The notes under the pieces are model-generated. The model made no database searches and was not told the DNA's origin. It was given only the letters and a program-made list of their open reading frames with translations. Positions 9,001 through 18,536 of a stretch of DNA of 64,000 bases are shown here, one piece after another (the stretch's first letter is position 1; the number at the start of each line of letters is the position of its first letter). Made by a program: the position numbers and the translations under genes. Source of the stretch: Dyella sp. AtDHG13 (GTDB taxonomy: Bacteria > Pseudomonadota > Gammaproteobacteria > Xanthomonadales > Rhodanobacteraceae); assembly GCF_003201105.1 (NCBI RefSeq), contig NZ_QICJ01000007.1, positions 207,909 through 271,908 of the forward strand, given 5' to 3'.

Positions 9001-9822
9001 ATGAACGCCCATCACGACGAACTTGCCAACGCACCGCTGCTGGACATTAACGAAGCCAGCGTGATGCGCGGCGACCGGCTGATTCTCGATCGTTTCAGCC
9101 TGCGCATCGGCGCTGGCGAGCACACTGCCATTCTCGGTGCGAATGGCGCGGGGAAATCCACCCTGGTGCGCCTGATCACGCGCGAGCTCTACCCGCTGGC
9201 GCGCCAGGACGGGCGCGCCTCGATGAAGGTGTTCGGCCGCGACCGCTGGCACGTGTCCGACCTGCGCGGGCTGCTGGGCATCGTTTCGCCCTCCCTGCAG
9301 CACGACTGCACCAGCGATGCGTCGCTCGAGGTGTCCGAGGCGGTGCTGTCGAGTTTCTTCGCCGCGCAGCGTTTGGGCCTGAACCATCACGTCACACACG
9401 CCATGCGCGAACGCGCGGACGAGGCCCTGGAACAGGCCGGCGCCACGCATCTTCTCGGGCGCACCATGGCCAGCCTGTCCACCGGCGAAGCGCGTCGCGT
9501 GCTCATTGCGCGGGCCCTGGTGCATCGTCCGCGGGCGCTCTTGCTCGACGAACCCTGTGCGGGCCTGGACATGGCCAGCCGCCGGCGCTTCCTGGAAAAC
9601 CTGCGCGGGCTCGCGCGCCACGGCACTACGCTGCTGCTGGTGACGCATCACGTGGAGGAGATTCTCCCCGAAGTCCAGCAGGTGGTGCTGCTGCGTGACG
9701 GACAGCTGCTGCGGCAAGGCCCCAAGCACGAGGTGCTCACCAGCGCCCTGCTTTCCGACACCTTCGGCATGCCCGTCTGCGTGGAGCGCCACGGCGACTA
9801 CTACAACGCGGCGATTGCATAG
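9001..9822 (+). CDS. ABC transporter ATP-binding protein
   Basis: The protein of about 273 residues is a single nucleotide-binding domain: Walker A GANGAGKST, ABC signature LSTGE in place of LSGGQ, Walker B RALLLDEPCAGLD and switch histidine in LVTHHVEEI. It resembles ModF/YlmA-like stand-alone ATPases. No permease or binding protein is adjacent, so its partner is unknown. The start is uncertain: ATG at 8971 would add ten residues, and neither site has a strong Shine-Dalgarno. It is followed at once by a strong terminator. Confidence 0.85.
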   Translation: MNAHHDELANAPLLDINEASVMRGDRLILDRFSLRIGAGEHTAILGANGAGKSTLVRLITRELYPLARQDGRASMKVFGRDRWHVSDLRGLLGIVSPSLQHDCTSDASLEVSEAVLSSFFAAQRLGLNHHVTHAMRERADEALEQAGATHLLGRTMASLSTGEARRVLIARALVHRPRALLLDEPCAGLDMASRRRFLENLRGLARHGTTLLLVTHHVEEILPEVQQVVLLRDGQLLRQGPKHEVLTSALLSDTFGMPVCVERHGDYYNAAIA

Positions 9823-9835
9823 GCCGCGCCCAAAG

Positions 9836-9865
9836 AAAAAGCCCCGGCGAATACCGGGGCTTTTT
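9836..9865. terminator. Bidirectional terminator between the ABC ATPase and sppA
   Basis: AAAAAGCCCCGG, a 6-nt loop and CCGGGGCTTTTT form a perfect 12-bp stem with A- and T-tracts on either side, so it can end transcription of both convergent genes. Confidence 0.9.
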
Positions 9866-9885
9866 CATGCATGTCGCGACGAGCG

Positions 9886-11748
9886 TCAGCGCGGCGAGCA
9901 GAAGCAGTAGGCGTAGACGTTGGGACGACCCGACTGCGCCGTACGCAACAGCTTCAGCTCCGGCGCGATCGTGTCAATGTGGGCCACCCACGACGGCAGC
10001 TGCACGCCATAGGCCTGCGCCATCTGCACCATCGCATCGTTGTTCAGGCTGACCAGGAACTGCGCGAAGCCGCCCATCGGCTCTTCCACGTAACGCACCG
10101 GCGCGCCCTTGCCCAGCTTCGCGCGCTGCGTTGCGTCGGCGATGGCTTCGCCGATGCCGCCGAGCTGGTCGACAAGGCCGCGATCGAGTGCCTGCTGTCC
10201 CGTCCACACGCGACCCTGCGCGATGGCGTCGACGGCGTCGTAGGGCTTGCCGCGCGCCTTGGCCACCTGGCCGACGAAATCGCGGTAACCCTTCTCGATG
10301 GTCGCCTGGATCACCGTGCCGACCTTCGGGTCGAGCGGACGCGTGATGTCGAACGCGCCGGCCAGCGGGCTGGTGCCCACGCCGTCGCTCTTCACGCCCA
10401 GCTTGTCCAGCGTGCCCGGCACGGTCATGACCATGCCGAAGATGCCGATGGAACCGGTGATGGTGTTGGGTTCGGCGTAGATGCGATCGGCGTTCATCGA
10501 GATCCAGTAGCCACCGCTGGCCGCCACGTTGCCCATGGACACCACGACCGGAATGCCGGCCTCGCGGGTCAGCGCCACTTCGCGGCGGATCTGCTCGGCG
10601 GCATACACCTCGCCGCCCGGCGAGTTCACGCGCAGCACCAGCGCCTTGGTGCGCTTGTCTTCGCGCGCGGCGCGGATCAGCGCGGCGGTGGAGTCGCCGC
10701 CCACCGTGCCCTGCGGCTGCTTGCCGCCGGTGATTTCGCCTTCGGCCACCACTACGGAAACGCCCGGCGTCTGCGTGGCGTCCTCCGACAGCGTGCCGGC
10801 GTACTGCGCCAGCGACACCTGACGGAAGCCCTCGCCCTTCTTGCCGGCGGGCACGCCTTCCTTGCGCATCATGGCGATCACTTCGGCCGGCGTGGCCACG
10901 CCGTCGACCAGGTGCTGCTCCAGCGAGAGCTGGCCCAGGTCACCCTTGGCGGTGGCGATCTTCTCCGGCAGCGTGTCGATGTCCGAGCGCAGCGTGGCCG
11001 GATCCATCTTGCGCAGCTTGGCCACCTCGTTGATGTAGCTGTCCCACAGCCCACCCATCCAGAAGCTGTCGGCTTCCTTCGCTTCGGGCGAAGCGTGGTC
11101 GAGGATGTACGGCTCGGCGGCGCTCTTGAACTGGCCGACACGGAACAGGTGCACGTCCACGCCCAGCTTGTCGAGCAGGTCCTTGTAGAACAGGCGGTAG
11201 TTGGCCAGGCCGGTGATCATCACCCCGCCCTGCGGATCCACCAGCACGCGGTCGGCATGCGCCGCCAGGTAGTACTGGCCCTGGTCCAGGCTCGGCGCCC
11301 ACACGATGACCGGCTTGCCGGCGGCGCGGAAGCGGTCGAGCGCCGCGCCCACCTCGCGCAACGCGGCAAAGCCGCCGCCCTGCAGCTCGCCGGGCTCGAG
11401 CAGGATGCGCGTGATGCGCGCGTCCTTCGCGGCCGCGTCGATGGAGCCCACCAGGTCGCGCAGCTGGATCTGCTTTGGCGGGTTGCCCGACAGGCTGGCC
11501 AGGGCGCGCTGCATCGGATCGATGCTGTACTGCTCCACCAGGTCGCCCTTGGGCTTGATGACCAGCACGCTGTCGCTCTGGATGGCGTGCTCGGAGCGCG
11601 CGCCGGCGAAACCGACCAGCAGCACCAGCAGGAACACGAATAGGAAGGCGAAGAAGATCAGGTTGAGGATGGTCAGCCTGACGATATTGATGCCGCGTCC
11701 AAGAACGCAGAGAAAGGCCCAAAAGCCGGTGGTACGGGGCGCCGCCAT
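9886..11748 (-). CDS. sppA: Signal peptide peptidase SppA, 67K type
   Basis: The 620-residue protein has an N-terminal membrane anchor (about 23-47) and two tandem S49 peptidase domains. The catalytic dyad is complete: Lys208 in [10 protein letters not shown] and Ser411 in VAASGGYWI, matching Lys209 and Ser409 of E. coli SppA. It degrades leftover signal peptides in the inner membrane, with its active site on the periplasmic side, as a tetramer in the known enzyme. Length and domain order agree with the double-domain gammaproteobacterial form rather than the short Gram-positive form. It lies 120 bp downstream of the MATE gene on the same strand. Confidence 0.95.
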   Translation of the reverse strand: MAAPRTTGFWAFLCVLGRGINIVRLTILNLIFFAFLFVFLLVLLVGFAGARSEHAIQSDSVLVIKPKGDLVEQYSIDPMQRALASLSGNPPKQIQLRDLVGSIDAAAKDARITRILLEPGELQGGGFAALREVGAALDRFRAAGKPVIVWAPSLDQGQYYLAAHADRVLVDPQGGVMITGLANYRLFYKDLLDKLGVDVHLFRVGQFKSAAEPYILDHASPEAKEADSFWMGGLWDSYINEVAKLRKMDPATLRSDIDTLPEKIATAKGDLGQLSLEQHLVDGVATPAEVIAMMRKEGVPAGKKGEGFRQVSLAQYAGTLSEDATQTPGVSVVVAEGEITGGKQPQGTVGGDSTAALIRAAREDKRTKALVLRVNSPGGEVYAAEQIRREVALTREAGIPVVVSMGNVAASGGYWISMNADRIYAEPNTITGSIGIFGMVMTVPGTLDKLGVKSDGVGTSPLAGAFDITRPLDPKVGTVIQATIEKGYRDFVGQVAKARGKPYDAVDAIAQGRVWTGQQALDRGLVDQLGGIGEAIADATQRAKLGKGAPVRYVEEPMGGFAQFLVSLNNDAMVQMAQAYGVQLPSWVAHIDTIAPELKLLRTAQSGRPNVYAYCFCSPR

Positions 11749-11868
11749 GCGAGGTTCCTCAAGATGTCCGGAACAGCGTAGCTGTTCGCGCGGCGAAGGT
11801 CATGTGGTGCGAACGACGCATGGCCTTCGGCATGGCCGCTCGTTTTCGCAGGCGCTGGAAGCCTGGGC

Positions 11869-13236
11869 TCAGCCCGGCCGCTGCCAGCGCTCGTGGAAGG
11901 CGTTGCGGCAGAAGCGCGTGAACAGCAGGATGGCCGCCATGGTCAGGCCGGCGATCAGGCCGATCCACATGCCGCGCGCGCCCATGTCGTGGCGGAACGC
12001 CAGCCACCAGCCCACCGGCATGCCCACACCCCAGTAGGCGAACAGGGTGATCACCATCGGCACGCGGGTGTCCTTGAGGCCGCGCAGCGCGCCGTTGGAG
12101 GTGACCTGGATGCCGTCGGAGAACTGAAACAGCCCCGCCAGCACCATCAGCTGCGCCGCCAGCGCGATCACCCCGGCATCGTGCGTGTACGCGCGCGCCA
12201 GCACGTGCGGCAGGGTCAGCATCACGGTCGAGGAGACGGTCTGGATGCACAGCGCCAGCCCGACGCCGCACAGGCCGGCGTAGCGCACGCCCTGCGCATC
12301 GCCGCGGCCGACCGCGTTGCCCACGCGCACGGTGATCGCCATCGACAGGCCCAGCGGCACCATGAAGGCGATGGTCGCCACGCTCAGCGCCACCTGATGG
12401 CTCGCCACCACCGTCTCGCCCAGCGTCGCGATGGCCAGCGCGACGGCCACAAACAGGCCACCTTCGGCCAGCAGGGTGACGGCCATCGGGCCGCCGATCT
12501 TCATCAGTTCCAGCATCATCGCCGGCTTGGGCCAGGCCAGGCCGCCGCGCAGGTTGGCGTCGCGATAGGCCGGGTGTTTGATCACGAACCACAGGAAGGC
12601 CAGCATCTCCAGCCACAGCACCGTGGCCGTGGCGATGCCGCTGCCCAGCGAGCCCAGCGCCGGCAGGCCGAGCTTGCCGTACATCAGCACATAGCCCAGC
12701 GGTGCCAGCACCAGCAGGCCGCCGAAACTGAAATACATCGACGGGCGCGTCATCGACAGGCCTTCGGACAGGCCGCGGATGGCGAAGTAGCTGGTCATGG
12801 CCGGCGCGGCCCAGCTGATGGCGTGCAGGAAGTGCATGACGTCGGTGCGCAAGGTGGGCACCACGCCGATCCAGTCGAGCAGGGGCGTGGCATGGCGTAC
12901 CAGGAACCACAGCACGATGCCCATGCCCCAGGCCAGCCACAGCGCCTGCACGAACACCGCGCCCGCTTCGTGGCGGCGGCCCGCGCCGTCCAGCTGGGCG
13001 ATCGACGGCGGCACCGCCATCATCATGCCCAGGCCGCTGACCAGTGCCAGCGCCCAGATGCTGACCGCCGTGGTCACGGCCGCCTGCACGTGCGCGCTCA
13101 GATGCCCCGCGAGCACGGCATCGACAAAGTTCGGACCCACCGCGGCAAGCTGCGCGGCGATCAGGGGAAGGGCTAGGCGCACCGTGGCGCCGACCTCGCG
13201 CGCCACCCTGGCGCGATCGGGGCGGAAAGACAGCAT
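11869..13236 (-). CDS. MATE family multidrug/Na+ exporter (NorM-like)
   Basis: The 455-residue protein has about 12 hydrophobic segments in two related halves, the layout of MATE antiporters. Family signatures include RLALPLIAAQLAAVGPNFVDAVLAGHL near the start and NGALRGLKDTRVPMVIT in the second half. These inner-membrane proteins expel cationic drugs in exchange for Na+ or H+. Start ATG at 13236 is supported by AGGAG about nine bases upstream. Longer in-frame versions would add hydrophilic sequence antisense to the divergent DUF3667 gene and were rejected. The cation and substrate cannot be assigned. Confidence 0.92.
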   Translation of the reverse strand: MLSFRPDRARVAREVGATVRLALPLIAAQLAAVGPNFVDAVLAGHLSAHVQAAVTTAVSIWALALVSGLGMMMAVPPSIAQLDGAGRRHEAGAVFVQALWLAWGMGIVLWFLVRHATPLLDWIGVVPTLRTDVMHFLHAISWAAPAMTSYFAIRGLSEGLSMTRPSMYFSFGGLLVLAPLGYVLMYGKLGLPALGSLGSGIATATVLWLEMLAFLWFVIKHPAYRDANLRGGLAWPKPAMMLELMKIGGPMAVTLLAEGGLFVAVALAIATLGETVVASHQVALSVATIAFMVPLGLSMAITVRVGNAVGRGDAQGVRYAGLCGVGLALCIQTVSSTVMLTLPHVLARAYTHDAGVIALAAQLMVLAGLFQFSDGIQVTSNGALRGLKDTRVPMVITLFAYWGVGMPVGWWLAFRHDMGARGMWIGLIAGLTMAAILLFTRFCRNAFHERWQRPG

Positions 13237-13374
13237 AGAAGCACTCCTGGTCCGCCATTCTAGCGCACCGCTCTCGTACTCCTCCGACAGCGCGCTACGG
13301 CAAGACACCACGACAGCTGTCTCCGACATCCTCTTGTGCCAAGATCGCCGGCTGATCATCCCGGGGGAGAGGGC

Positions 13375-14493
13375 ATGAAGAAGGACATCGTCTCGTTCGA
13401 AGGCGTGCATTGCGCCAACTGCAGCACGCCGATGCAGGGCGAGTTCTGCCACGACTGCGGACAGTCCATCCACACCGTGCTGCGTCCCATGCACCACATG
13501 GTGGAAGACACGCTGGACATGGTGCTGCACGTGGACGGCCGCGTGATCCACACCTTGCCGCCGCTGTTCCTCAAGCCCGGCTTTCTCACGCTGGAATACT
13601 TCGCCGGCCGCCGCCAGCGCTACGTGGCGCCGTTCCGACTGATGTTCGTGCTGGCGCTGCTGGCCTTCTTCGTATCCCACCTGGTGGTGGGCGGGGCCGA
13701 TCTGTTGAAGTTCAGCGTCGAGGCCAGCGCCGGCACCGGCGAGTTCGCCAAGGACACGACGCCGGAGGCCGTGCGCGCGCACTTCGAGCAGATGCGCCAG
13801 GACATCGAGAAATCCAAGGGGCAAACCGACCAGAAGGCGAAGCACTTCAACCGGCTGGTCAACATCGAGCGCGACCACGCCAACCACCGCCTGGCCGAGC
13901 TGCATGCCGCGCCCCTGCCCAATGTCGTCGTGGATGACATGACCGCCCATACGACGCCCATCGACATTCCCTGGCTGCCGGCGGCCATCAACCACAGCCT
14001 CGAACGCTCCCAGGCGCGGGCCGTGTCCAACATCCGCCAGATGCAGGGCGGCGGCGAGCAGGCGGCGGAGGCCGAGGAGCGCGTGATGGCTTCGGCATTC
14101 CACGCGCTGCCGCAGACCATGTTCGTGCTGATGCCGCTGTTCGCCCTGCTGCTGAAGTTCACCTACCTGTTCAAGCGCCGGCTCTACATGGAGCACCTGA
14201 TCGTGGCGCTGCACAGCCACGCCTTCCTGTTCCTGTGCCTGTTGCTGGGCGTGCTGCTGTACGCGCTGCAGGTCTGGCTGACGCCTCATGCCGCCTGGGT
14301 GGGCACGCCATTGCGCCTGTTGCTGTGGGCGCTGTGGTTATGGTCGCTGGTCTACCTGCTGCTGATGCAGAAGCGGGTCTACCGGCAGGGCTGGTTCATG
14401 ACCATCGTGAAGTACCTGTTCGTCGGCTGGTGCTACACCATCATGGCCTGCTTCGCCCTCGCATTCGCGGCGGTACTGGGCATGACCAACTAA
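13375..14493 (+). CDS. DUF3667 zinc-ribbon membrane protein
   Basis: The 372-residue protein begins with a zinc-ribbon-like CANCSTPMQGEFCHDCGQ (CxxC-x7-CxxC) near residues 13-30 and the VLRPMHHMVEDTLDM segment typical of DUF3667. One membrane segment (about 84-101), a polar periplasmic or cytoplasmic loop of about 140 residues and four C-terminal membrane segments follow. The function of the family is unknown. The start has GGGGGAGAG at 13363-13371. The gene is divergent from the MATE exporter and is followed by a 475-bp regulatory-looking gap. Confidence 0.82.
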   Translation: MKKDIVSFEGVHCANCSTPMQGEFCHDCGQSIHTVLRPMHHMVEDTLDMVLHVDGRVIHTLPPLFLKPGFLTLEYFAGRRQRYVAPFRLMFVLALLAFFVSHLVVGGADLLKFSVEASAGTGEFAKDTTPEAVRAHFEQMRQDIEKSKGQTDQKAKHFNRLVNIERDHANHRLAELHAAPLPNVVVDDMTAHTTPIDIPWLPAAINHSLERSQARAVSNIRQMQGGGEQAAEAEERVMASAFHALPQTMFVLMPLFALLLKFTYLFKRRLYMEHLIVALHSHAFLFLCLLLGVLLYALQVWLTPHAAWVGTPLRLLLWALWLWSLVYLLLMQKRVYRQGWFMTIVKYLFVGWCYTIMACFALAFAAVLGMTN

Positions 14494-14515
14494 GCCCGGC
14501 CAACCCGGCAGATTC

Positions 14516-14531
14516 TGTGACATAAATCACA
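14516..14531. promoter_or_regulatory. Perfect CRP/Clp-type binding site
   Basis: TGTGA-CATAAA-TCACA is an exact match to the TGTGA-N6-TCACA consensus shared by E. coli CRP and the Xanthomonas c-di-GMP-responsive Clp. It starts 23 bp after the DUF3667 stop and lies about 440 bp upstream of priA, so its target is not obvious. Confidence 0.65.
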
Positions 14532-14776
14532 CACAAACCGGGGAACTACGCAATTTCGGCAAGCTGTGAAAGCGCCTCGGGGCGGGGTTTTGCACAGCGT
14601 CACACGGCTGTCAAGGCAAGTCCCGTGCCGATGGCAATTGCATGAACCCCAGCCGAGCAAAAAACTCAAGCACCTGTATTTAATGATGTTTTTCAGGTGG
14701 CTAAAACTTGAACAGGGCGTAGGGAAGGGCGTTTTCATGCGCCCCAGGGGCCTCCTTCAACGGCCCATCCACAGAG

Positions 14777-14799
14777 TTATCCACAGCACCTGTGGATAA
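14777..14799. promoter_or_regulatory. Inverted pair of consensus DnaA boxes
   Basis: TTATCCACAG and CTGTGGATAA are exact inverse complements separated by CAC. Each contains the strongest DnaA box, TTATCCACA. A further partial ATCCACAG lies at 14768-14775. The pair is about 170 bp upstream of priA. Confidence 0.75.
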
Positions 14800-14968
14800 C
14801 GTGAAAAGCCCCCTGCCGTTAGTCACTTAGCTGCCCTTTCTAGATGACAGGGGAGCAAAAGTACGCAAGGCAAGGCGCGGCGGCCCATCCGCGGATTTAC
14901 GCATTTCACCCGGCTGGAATTCCGCCCGGTGCATCGGCCCGGTTACACTGATTCGCCAAGAGGTCTTC

Positions 14969-17137
14969 ATGCCCGCCGTCCTTCGCGTCGCCCTGCCGGT
15001 GCCCCTGCCAACCCTGTTCGATTACCTGCCGCCGGCCACCGGCGAGGCGGTCGCGGGCAGCCGGGTGCTGGTGCCGTTCGGCAAGGGCAAGGCGGTGGGC
15101 GTGGTGGTCGAGGCGGGGGTGGAATCGGCGGTCGGTAACGCCCGCCTCAAGCGGGTGTTGCGCGTACTGGACGACGGCCCCCTGCTCGACGCCGAACTCA
15201 TGGCCACCCTCGCCCGCGCCGCCGATTACTGGCTGGGCGCTCCCGGCGAGGCCTACGCCAACGCCCTGCCCCTGGCCCTGCGCGAAGACCGCCCGCTCCC
15301 CGACCTGCACGAAGAAGCCTGGGCGCTGACAGCCGCCGGCCGCAGCGCGCTCGACGCCGGCAGTCGGCGCGGCGGCAGCCGTGCCCTGCTCGAAGTGCTG
15401 GCGCGCGGCCCGCAGACCGCCGAACTGCTGCACGAGATGCTGCCCGGCTGGCGCGACGCCGCGCGTCGGCTCAGCGAGGCCGGCCTGATCGAACGCACCC
15501 GCGCCGACGCCGCCGGGCCGGCGCCTGTGACGGCCGCCCCTTCGCTGAGCGACGAGCAGCGGCAAGCCGTGGAGGTCATCGGGCAAGCGCTGGGCGGCTT
15601 CCAGCCCTTCCTGCTCGATGGCGTCACCGGCAGCGGCAAGACCGAGGTCTACCTCGCCCTGATCGAGCAGGTCATCGCGCAAGGCAAGCAGGCCCTGCTG
15701 CTGGTGCCGGAAATCGGCCTGGCCCCGCAGACCGTGCGCCGCCTGCGCGACCGCCTGGGCGTCGCCGTGCAGGTGCTGCATTCCAACCTCGCCGAGGGCG
15801 ACCGCGCGCGCGCCTGGCTGCGCGCGCGTTCCGGCGAAGCCAAGGTGATCCTGGGCACGCGCTCGGCCATCTTCACGCCGCTGCCGAACGCCGGCCTGAT
15901 CGTGGTGGACGAGGAACACGACAGCGCCTACAAGCAGCAGGAAGGCTTCCGCTACCACGCGCGCGACCTCGCTATCCTGCGCGGGCGCGCGCTCGACGTG
16001 CCGGTGGTGCTCGGCTCGGCCACGCCCTCGCTGGAATCGCTGGCCAACGTGCAGGCGGGCCGCTACCGCACCCTGCACCTGCGAGCGCGACCGGGCGCGA
16101 TCCGTGCGCCGCAGGTGCAGATCGTGGACATGCGCGCGCAACGCCTGGAACACGGCCTTTCGCCCGCCCTGCTCGCCGCGGTGAGCGACACCGTGGCGCG
16201 CGGCGAACAGGCGCTGGTGTTCCGCAACCGCCGCGGCTACGCGCCGGTGCTGCTCTGCTACAGCTGCGGCTGGCATGCCGAATGCCCGCGCTGCGAACAT
16301 CCGATGACCTTGCACGCCGGCCGGCGCGCACTGATCTGCCACCACTGCGACTACACCACGCGCATGCCGGGGCAGTGTCCGTCGTGTTTCTCGCCCGAGC
16401 TCAAGCCGCAGGGCCAGGGCACCGAGCGGCTGGAAGAAGCGCTGGCCGCGCATTTCCCCGATGTTCCCGTGATGCGCATCGACCGCGAAACCACGCGCCG
16501 GCGCGACGCTTTCGAGCAACTGCTGGAAGGCCTGCACGAGGACCGCCCCGCCATCCTGGTGGGCACGCAGATGCTGGCGAAGGGACACGACCTGCCCAAC
16601 CTCACCCTGGTCGCCATCGTCGGCGTCGATGAAGGCCTGCACAGCGTGGACTTCCGCGCGAGCGAGCGACTCGCGCAACTGGTGGTGCAAGTAGCCGGGC
16701 GCGCGGGGCGCGCGAAGAAACCCGGCCGCGTGCTGCTGCAGACGCATCATCCCGAACATCCGCTGCTGCGCCAGTTGCTCGCGCAAGGCTATGCCGCGGC
16801 CGCCGCCACGCTGCTGGAGGAACGCCGCAGCGTGCAGCTGCCGCCCTTCGGCCATCAGGTGCTGCTGCGCGCTGATGCGCACCAGCGCGAACACGTCGAC
16901 GCCTTCCTGGGCGACGCCGCGAACGCGCTCAGCGGCGCACCGCTGCAACTGGCCGGTCCCATGCCCGCGCCCATGCCGCTGCGCGCCGGCCGTCATCGCG
17001 GGCAGTTGCTGATCGAAGCGGAAACACGCGGCGCGCTGCATGGCGCGCTCAGGCCTTGGTACCCCACGCTGTCGACGCTGCCTTCGGCGCGTCGCGTGCG
17101 CTGGTCGCTCGACGTCGATCCCATCGATCTCTACTGA
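14969..17137 (+). CDS. priA: Primosomal protein N' (replication-restart helicase PriA)
   Basis: The 722-residue protein has the PriA layout: an N-terminal 3'-DNA-end-binding domain, helicase motif I GVTGSGKT at 218-225, the DEEH box at 314-317, and eight cysteines (430, 433, 439, 442, 457, 460, 470, 473) that bind two zinc ions. Motifs V/VI include GTQMLAKGHD and QVAGRAGR. PriA recognises stalled forks and D-loops and reloads the replicative helicase through PriB/DnaT or PriC. Start ATG 14969 has AGAGG upstream. The length matches the family. The preceding gap carries DnaA boxes, which is unusual for this gene. Confidence 0.97.
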   Translation: MPAVLRVALPVPLPTLFDYLPPATGEAVAGSRVLVPFGKGKAVGVVVEAGVESAVGNARLKRVLRVLDDGPLLDAELMATLARAADYWLGAPGEAYANALPLALREDRPLPDLHEEAWALTAAGRSALDAGSRRGGSRALLEVLARGPQTAELLHEMLPGWRDAARRLSEAGLIERTRADAAGPAPVTAAPSLSDEQRQAVEVIGQALGGFQPFLLDGVTGSGKTEVYLALIEQVIAQGKQALLLVPEIGLAPQTVRRLRDRLGVAVQVLHSNLAEGDRARAWLRARSGEAKVILGTRSAIFTPLPNAGLIVVDEEHDSAYKQQEGFRYHARDLAILRGRALDVPVVLGSATPSLESLANVQAGRYRTLHLRARPGAIRAPQVQIVDMRAQRLEHGLSPALLAAVSDTVARGEQALVFRNRRGYAPVLLCYSCGWHAECPRCEHPMTLHAGRRALICHHCDYTTRMPGQCPSCFSPELKPQGQGTERLEEALAAHFPDVPVMRIDRETTRRRDAFEQLLEGLHEDRPAILVGTQMLAKGHDLPNLTLVAIVGVDEGLHSVDFRASERLAQLVVQVAGRAGRAKKPGRVLLQTHHPEHPLLRQLLAQGYAAAAATLLEERRSVQLPPFGHQVLLRADAHQREHVDAFLGDAANALSGAPLQLAGPMPAPMPLRAGRHRGQLLIEAETRGALHGALRPWYPTLSTLPSARRVRWSLDVDPIDLY

Positions 17138-17195
17138 GCACGGGACGACGCGGCGAAACCTTCAATGATTCTCTTCACTTCACAAGAGGCATCAC

Positions 17196-18500
17196 ATGGA
17201 AGGCAACGCATCACCCGACACCCGTCCTCGCGTGGTCATACTCGGCGGCGGCTTCGGCGGCCTCGCCGTGGCGCGCGAGCTGGCTGACACCCGCGCCCGC
17301 ATCACGCTGGTCGACCGGCGCAACCATCATCTTTTCCAGCCACTGCTCTACCAGGTGGCGACCGCGGGATTGTCCGCGCCGTCCATCGCCGCGCCGCTGC
17401 GCCAGATCCTGAGGAAACAAGCCAACGTCACCGTGCTGATGGACGACGCGCGCGAGGTCGATCTCGATCGCAAGCGGGTGACGCTCGCGCGCGGCGACGT
17501 GCCCTACGACGCACTCGTCATCGCCACCGGCGCCACGCACGCCTATTTCGGCCACGACGAATGGGAACGCCACGCGCCGGGCCTGAAGACGCTGGAGGAC
17601 GCGTTCGCCATCCGCCGTCGCGTGCTCGTCGCCTTCGAGCGCGCCGAGCGCGAGGAGGATCCGGCGCTGCGCCAGGCATGGCTCAACTTCGTCATCGTCG
17701 GCGGCGGCGCCACCGGCGTGGAGCTGGCCGGTACCGTGGCCGAAATCGCGCGCCACACCTTGCCGCGCGAATTCCGCCGCGCCGACCCGCGCCGCGCCAA
17801 CGTGCTGCTGGTGGAGGCCGGCCCGCGACTGCTGCCCGCCTTCGACGAGGATCTCTCGGACAAGGCGCGGCGCCAGCTGGAGAAACTCGGTGTGCAGGTG
17901 CGCCTTGCCACCTCCGTCACCGCCATCGACGGGGATGGCGTGATGCTGGACGGCACGCCCTACGCCGCGCGCACCGTGCTGTGGGCGGCCGGCGTGGCGG
18001 CCTCGCCGCTGGGCCGCAAGCTCGGCGCGCCGGTGGATCGCGCAGGCCGCGTGCTGGTGGAGCCTGACCTCAGCCTGCCCGGCCACCCGGACGTCTTCGT
18101 CATCGGCGATCTCGCCGCCGTCACCCAGGTCAACGGCAAGCCCGTGCCTGGCGTCGCGCCCGCCGCCAAGCAGATGGGACGCTACGTCGCCACCGTGCTC
18201 AAGGCACGCTGGCGCGGCGAGAAAAGCGTAAAGCCCTTTGCCTATCGCGACGATGGCGCGCTCGCCACCATCGGCCGCATGGCCGCCGTGGCGCAATTTG
18301 GACGTCTGAAACTGTCCGGCATCCTGGCTTGGTGGGTGTGGCTGATCGCCCACATCGCCTTCCTGATCGGCTTCCGCAACCGTCTCGTGGTAATGCTGGA
18401 CTGGGCCTGGGCCTACTGGACCTACCAGCGCCACGCCCGCATCGTCACCGGCATCGACGACCGCGCCGATGCACAAACGTCTTTGCCCAAGGACGCTTAG
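17196..18500 (+). CDS. ndh: Type II NADH:quinone oxidoreductase (NDH-2)
   Basis: The 434-residue flavoprotein has a first dinucleotide-binding motif (GGGFGG near residue 17, FAD) and a second (VGGGATGVELAG near 169, NADH), plus VFVIGDLAA near 303, the FAD-contacting motif. It moves electrons from NADH to quinone without pumping protons at the inner-membrane face. The C-terminus has a hydrophobic segment (ILAWWVWLIAHIAFLIGF) and an amphipathic helix for membrane association. It follows priA by 58 bp and precedes transaldolase by 36 bp on the same strand, so the three may be co-transcribed. Confidence 0.93.
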   Translation: MEGNASPDTRPRVVILGGGFGGLAVARELADTRARITLVDRRNHHLFQPLLYQVATAGLSAPSIAAPLRQILRKQANVTVLMDDAREVDLDRKRVTLARGDVPYDALVIATGATHAYFGHDEWERHAPGLKTLEDAFAIRRRVLVAFERAEREEDPALRQAWLNFVIVGGGATGVELAGTVAEIARHTLPREFRRADPRRANVLLVEAGPRLLPAFDEDLSDKARRQLEKLGVQVRLATSVTAIDGDGVMLDGTPYAARTVLWAAGVAASPLGRKLGAPVDRAGRVLVEPDLSLPGHPDVFVIGDLAAVTQVNGKPVPGVAPAAKQMGRYVATVLKARWRGEKSVKPFAYRDDGALATIGRMAAVAQFGRLKLSGILAWWVWLIAHIAFLIGFRNRLVVMLDWAWAYWTYQRHARIVTGIDDRADAQTSLPKDA

Positions 18501-18536
18501 GGTGGAGAATCAGGGTTTTCCAAGCCGGACAACGCC

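Larger units (their letters stand above)
14494..14968. other. 475-bp regulatory-looking gap before priA
   Basis: This gap is more A+T-rich than its neighbours. It contains a perfect Clp/CRP-type palindrome at 14516-14531, a perfect inverted pair of DnaA boxes at 14777-14799, and an imperfect CACCTG...CAGGTG hairpin near 14670-14698. Short open frames in it (for example 14490-14738 minus and 14566-14799 plus) lack codon bias and good ribosome sites. A small RNA is possible but I cannot define its ends. Confidence 0.6.

Noticed and set aside
13237..14289. N-terminal extension of the MATE exporter
   Set aside because: The open frame upstream of 13236 is antisense to the DUF3667 gene and lacks membrane segments; ATG 13236 has AGGAG and a standard MATE start.
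14906..17041. 711-residue minus-strand frame opposite priA
   Set aside because: It is the shadow of a complete PriA with all helicase motifs and eight zinc cysteines.
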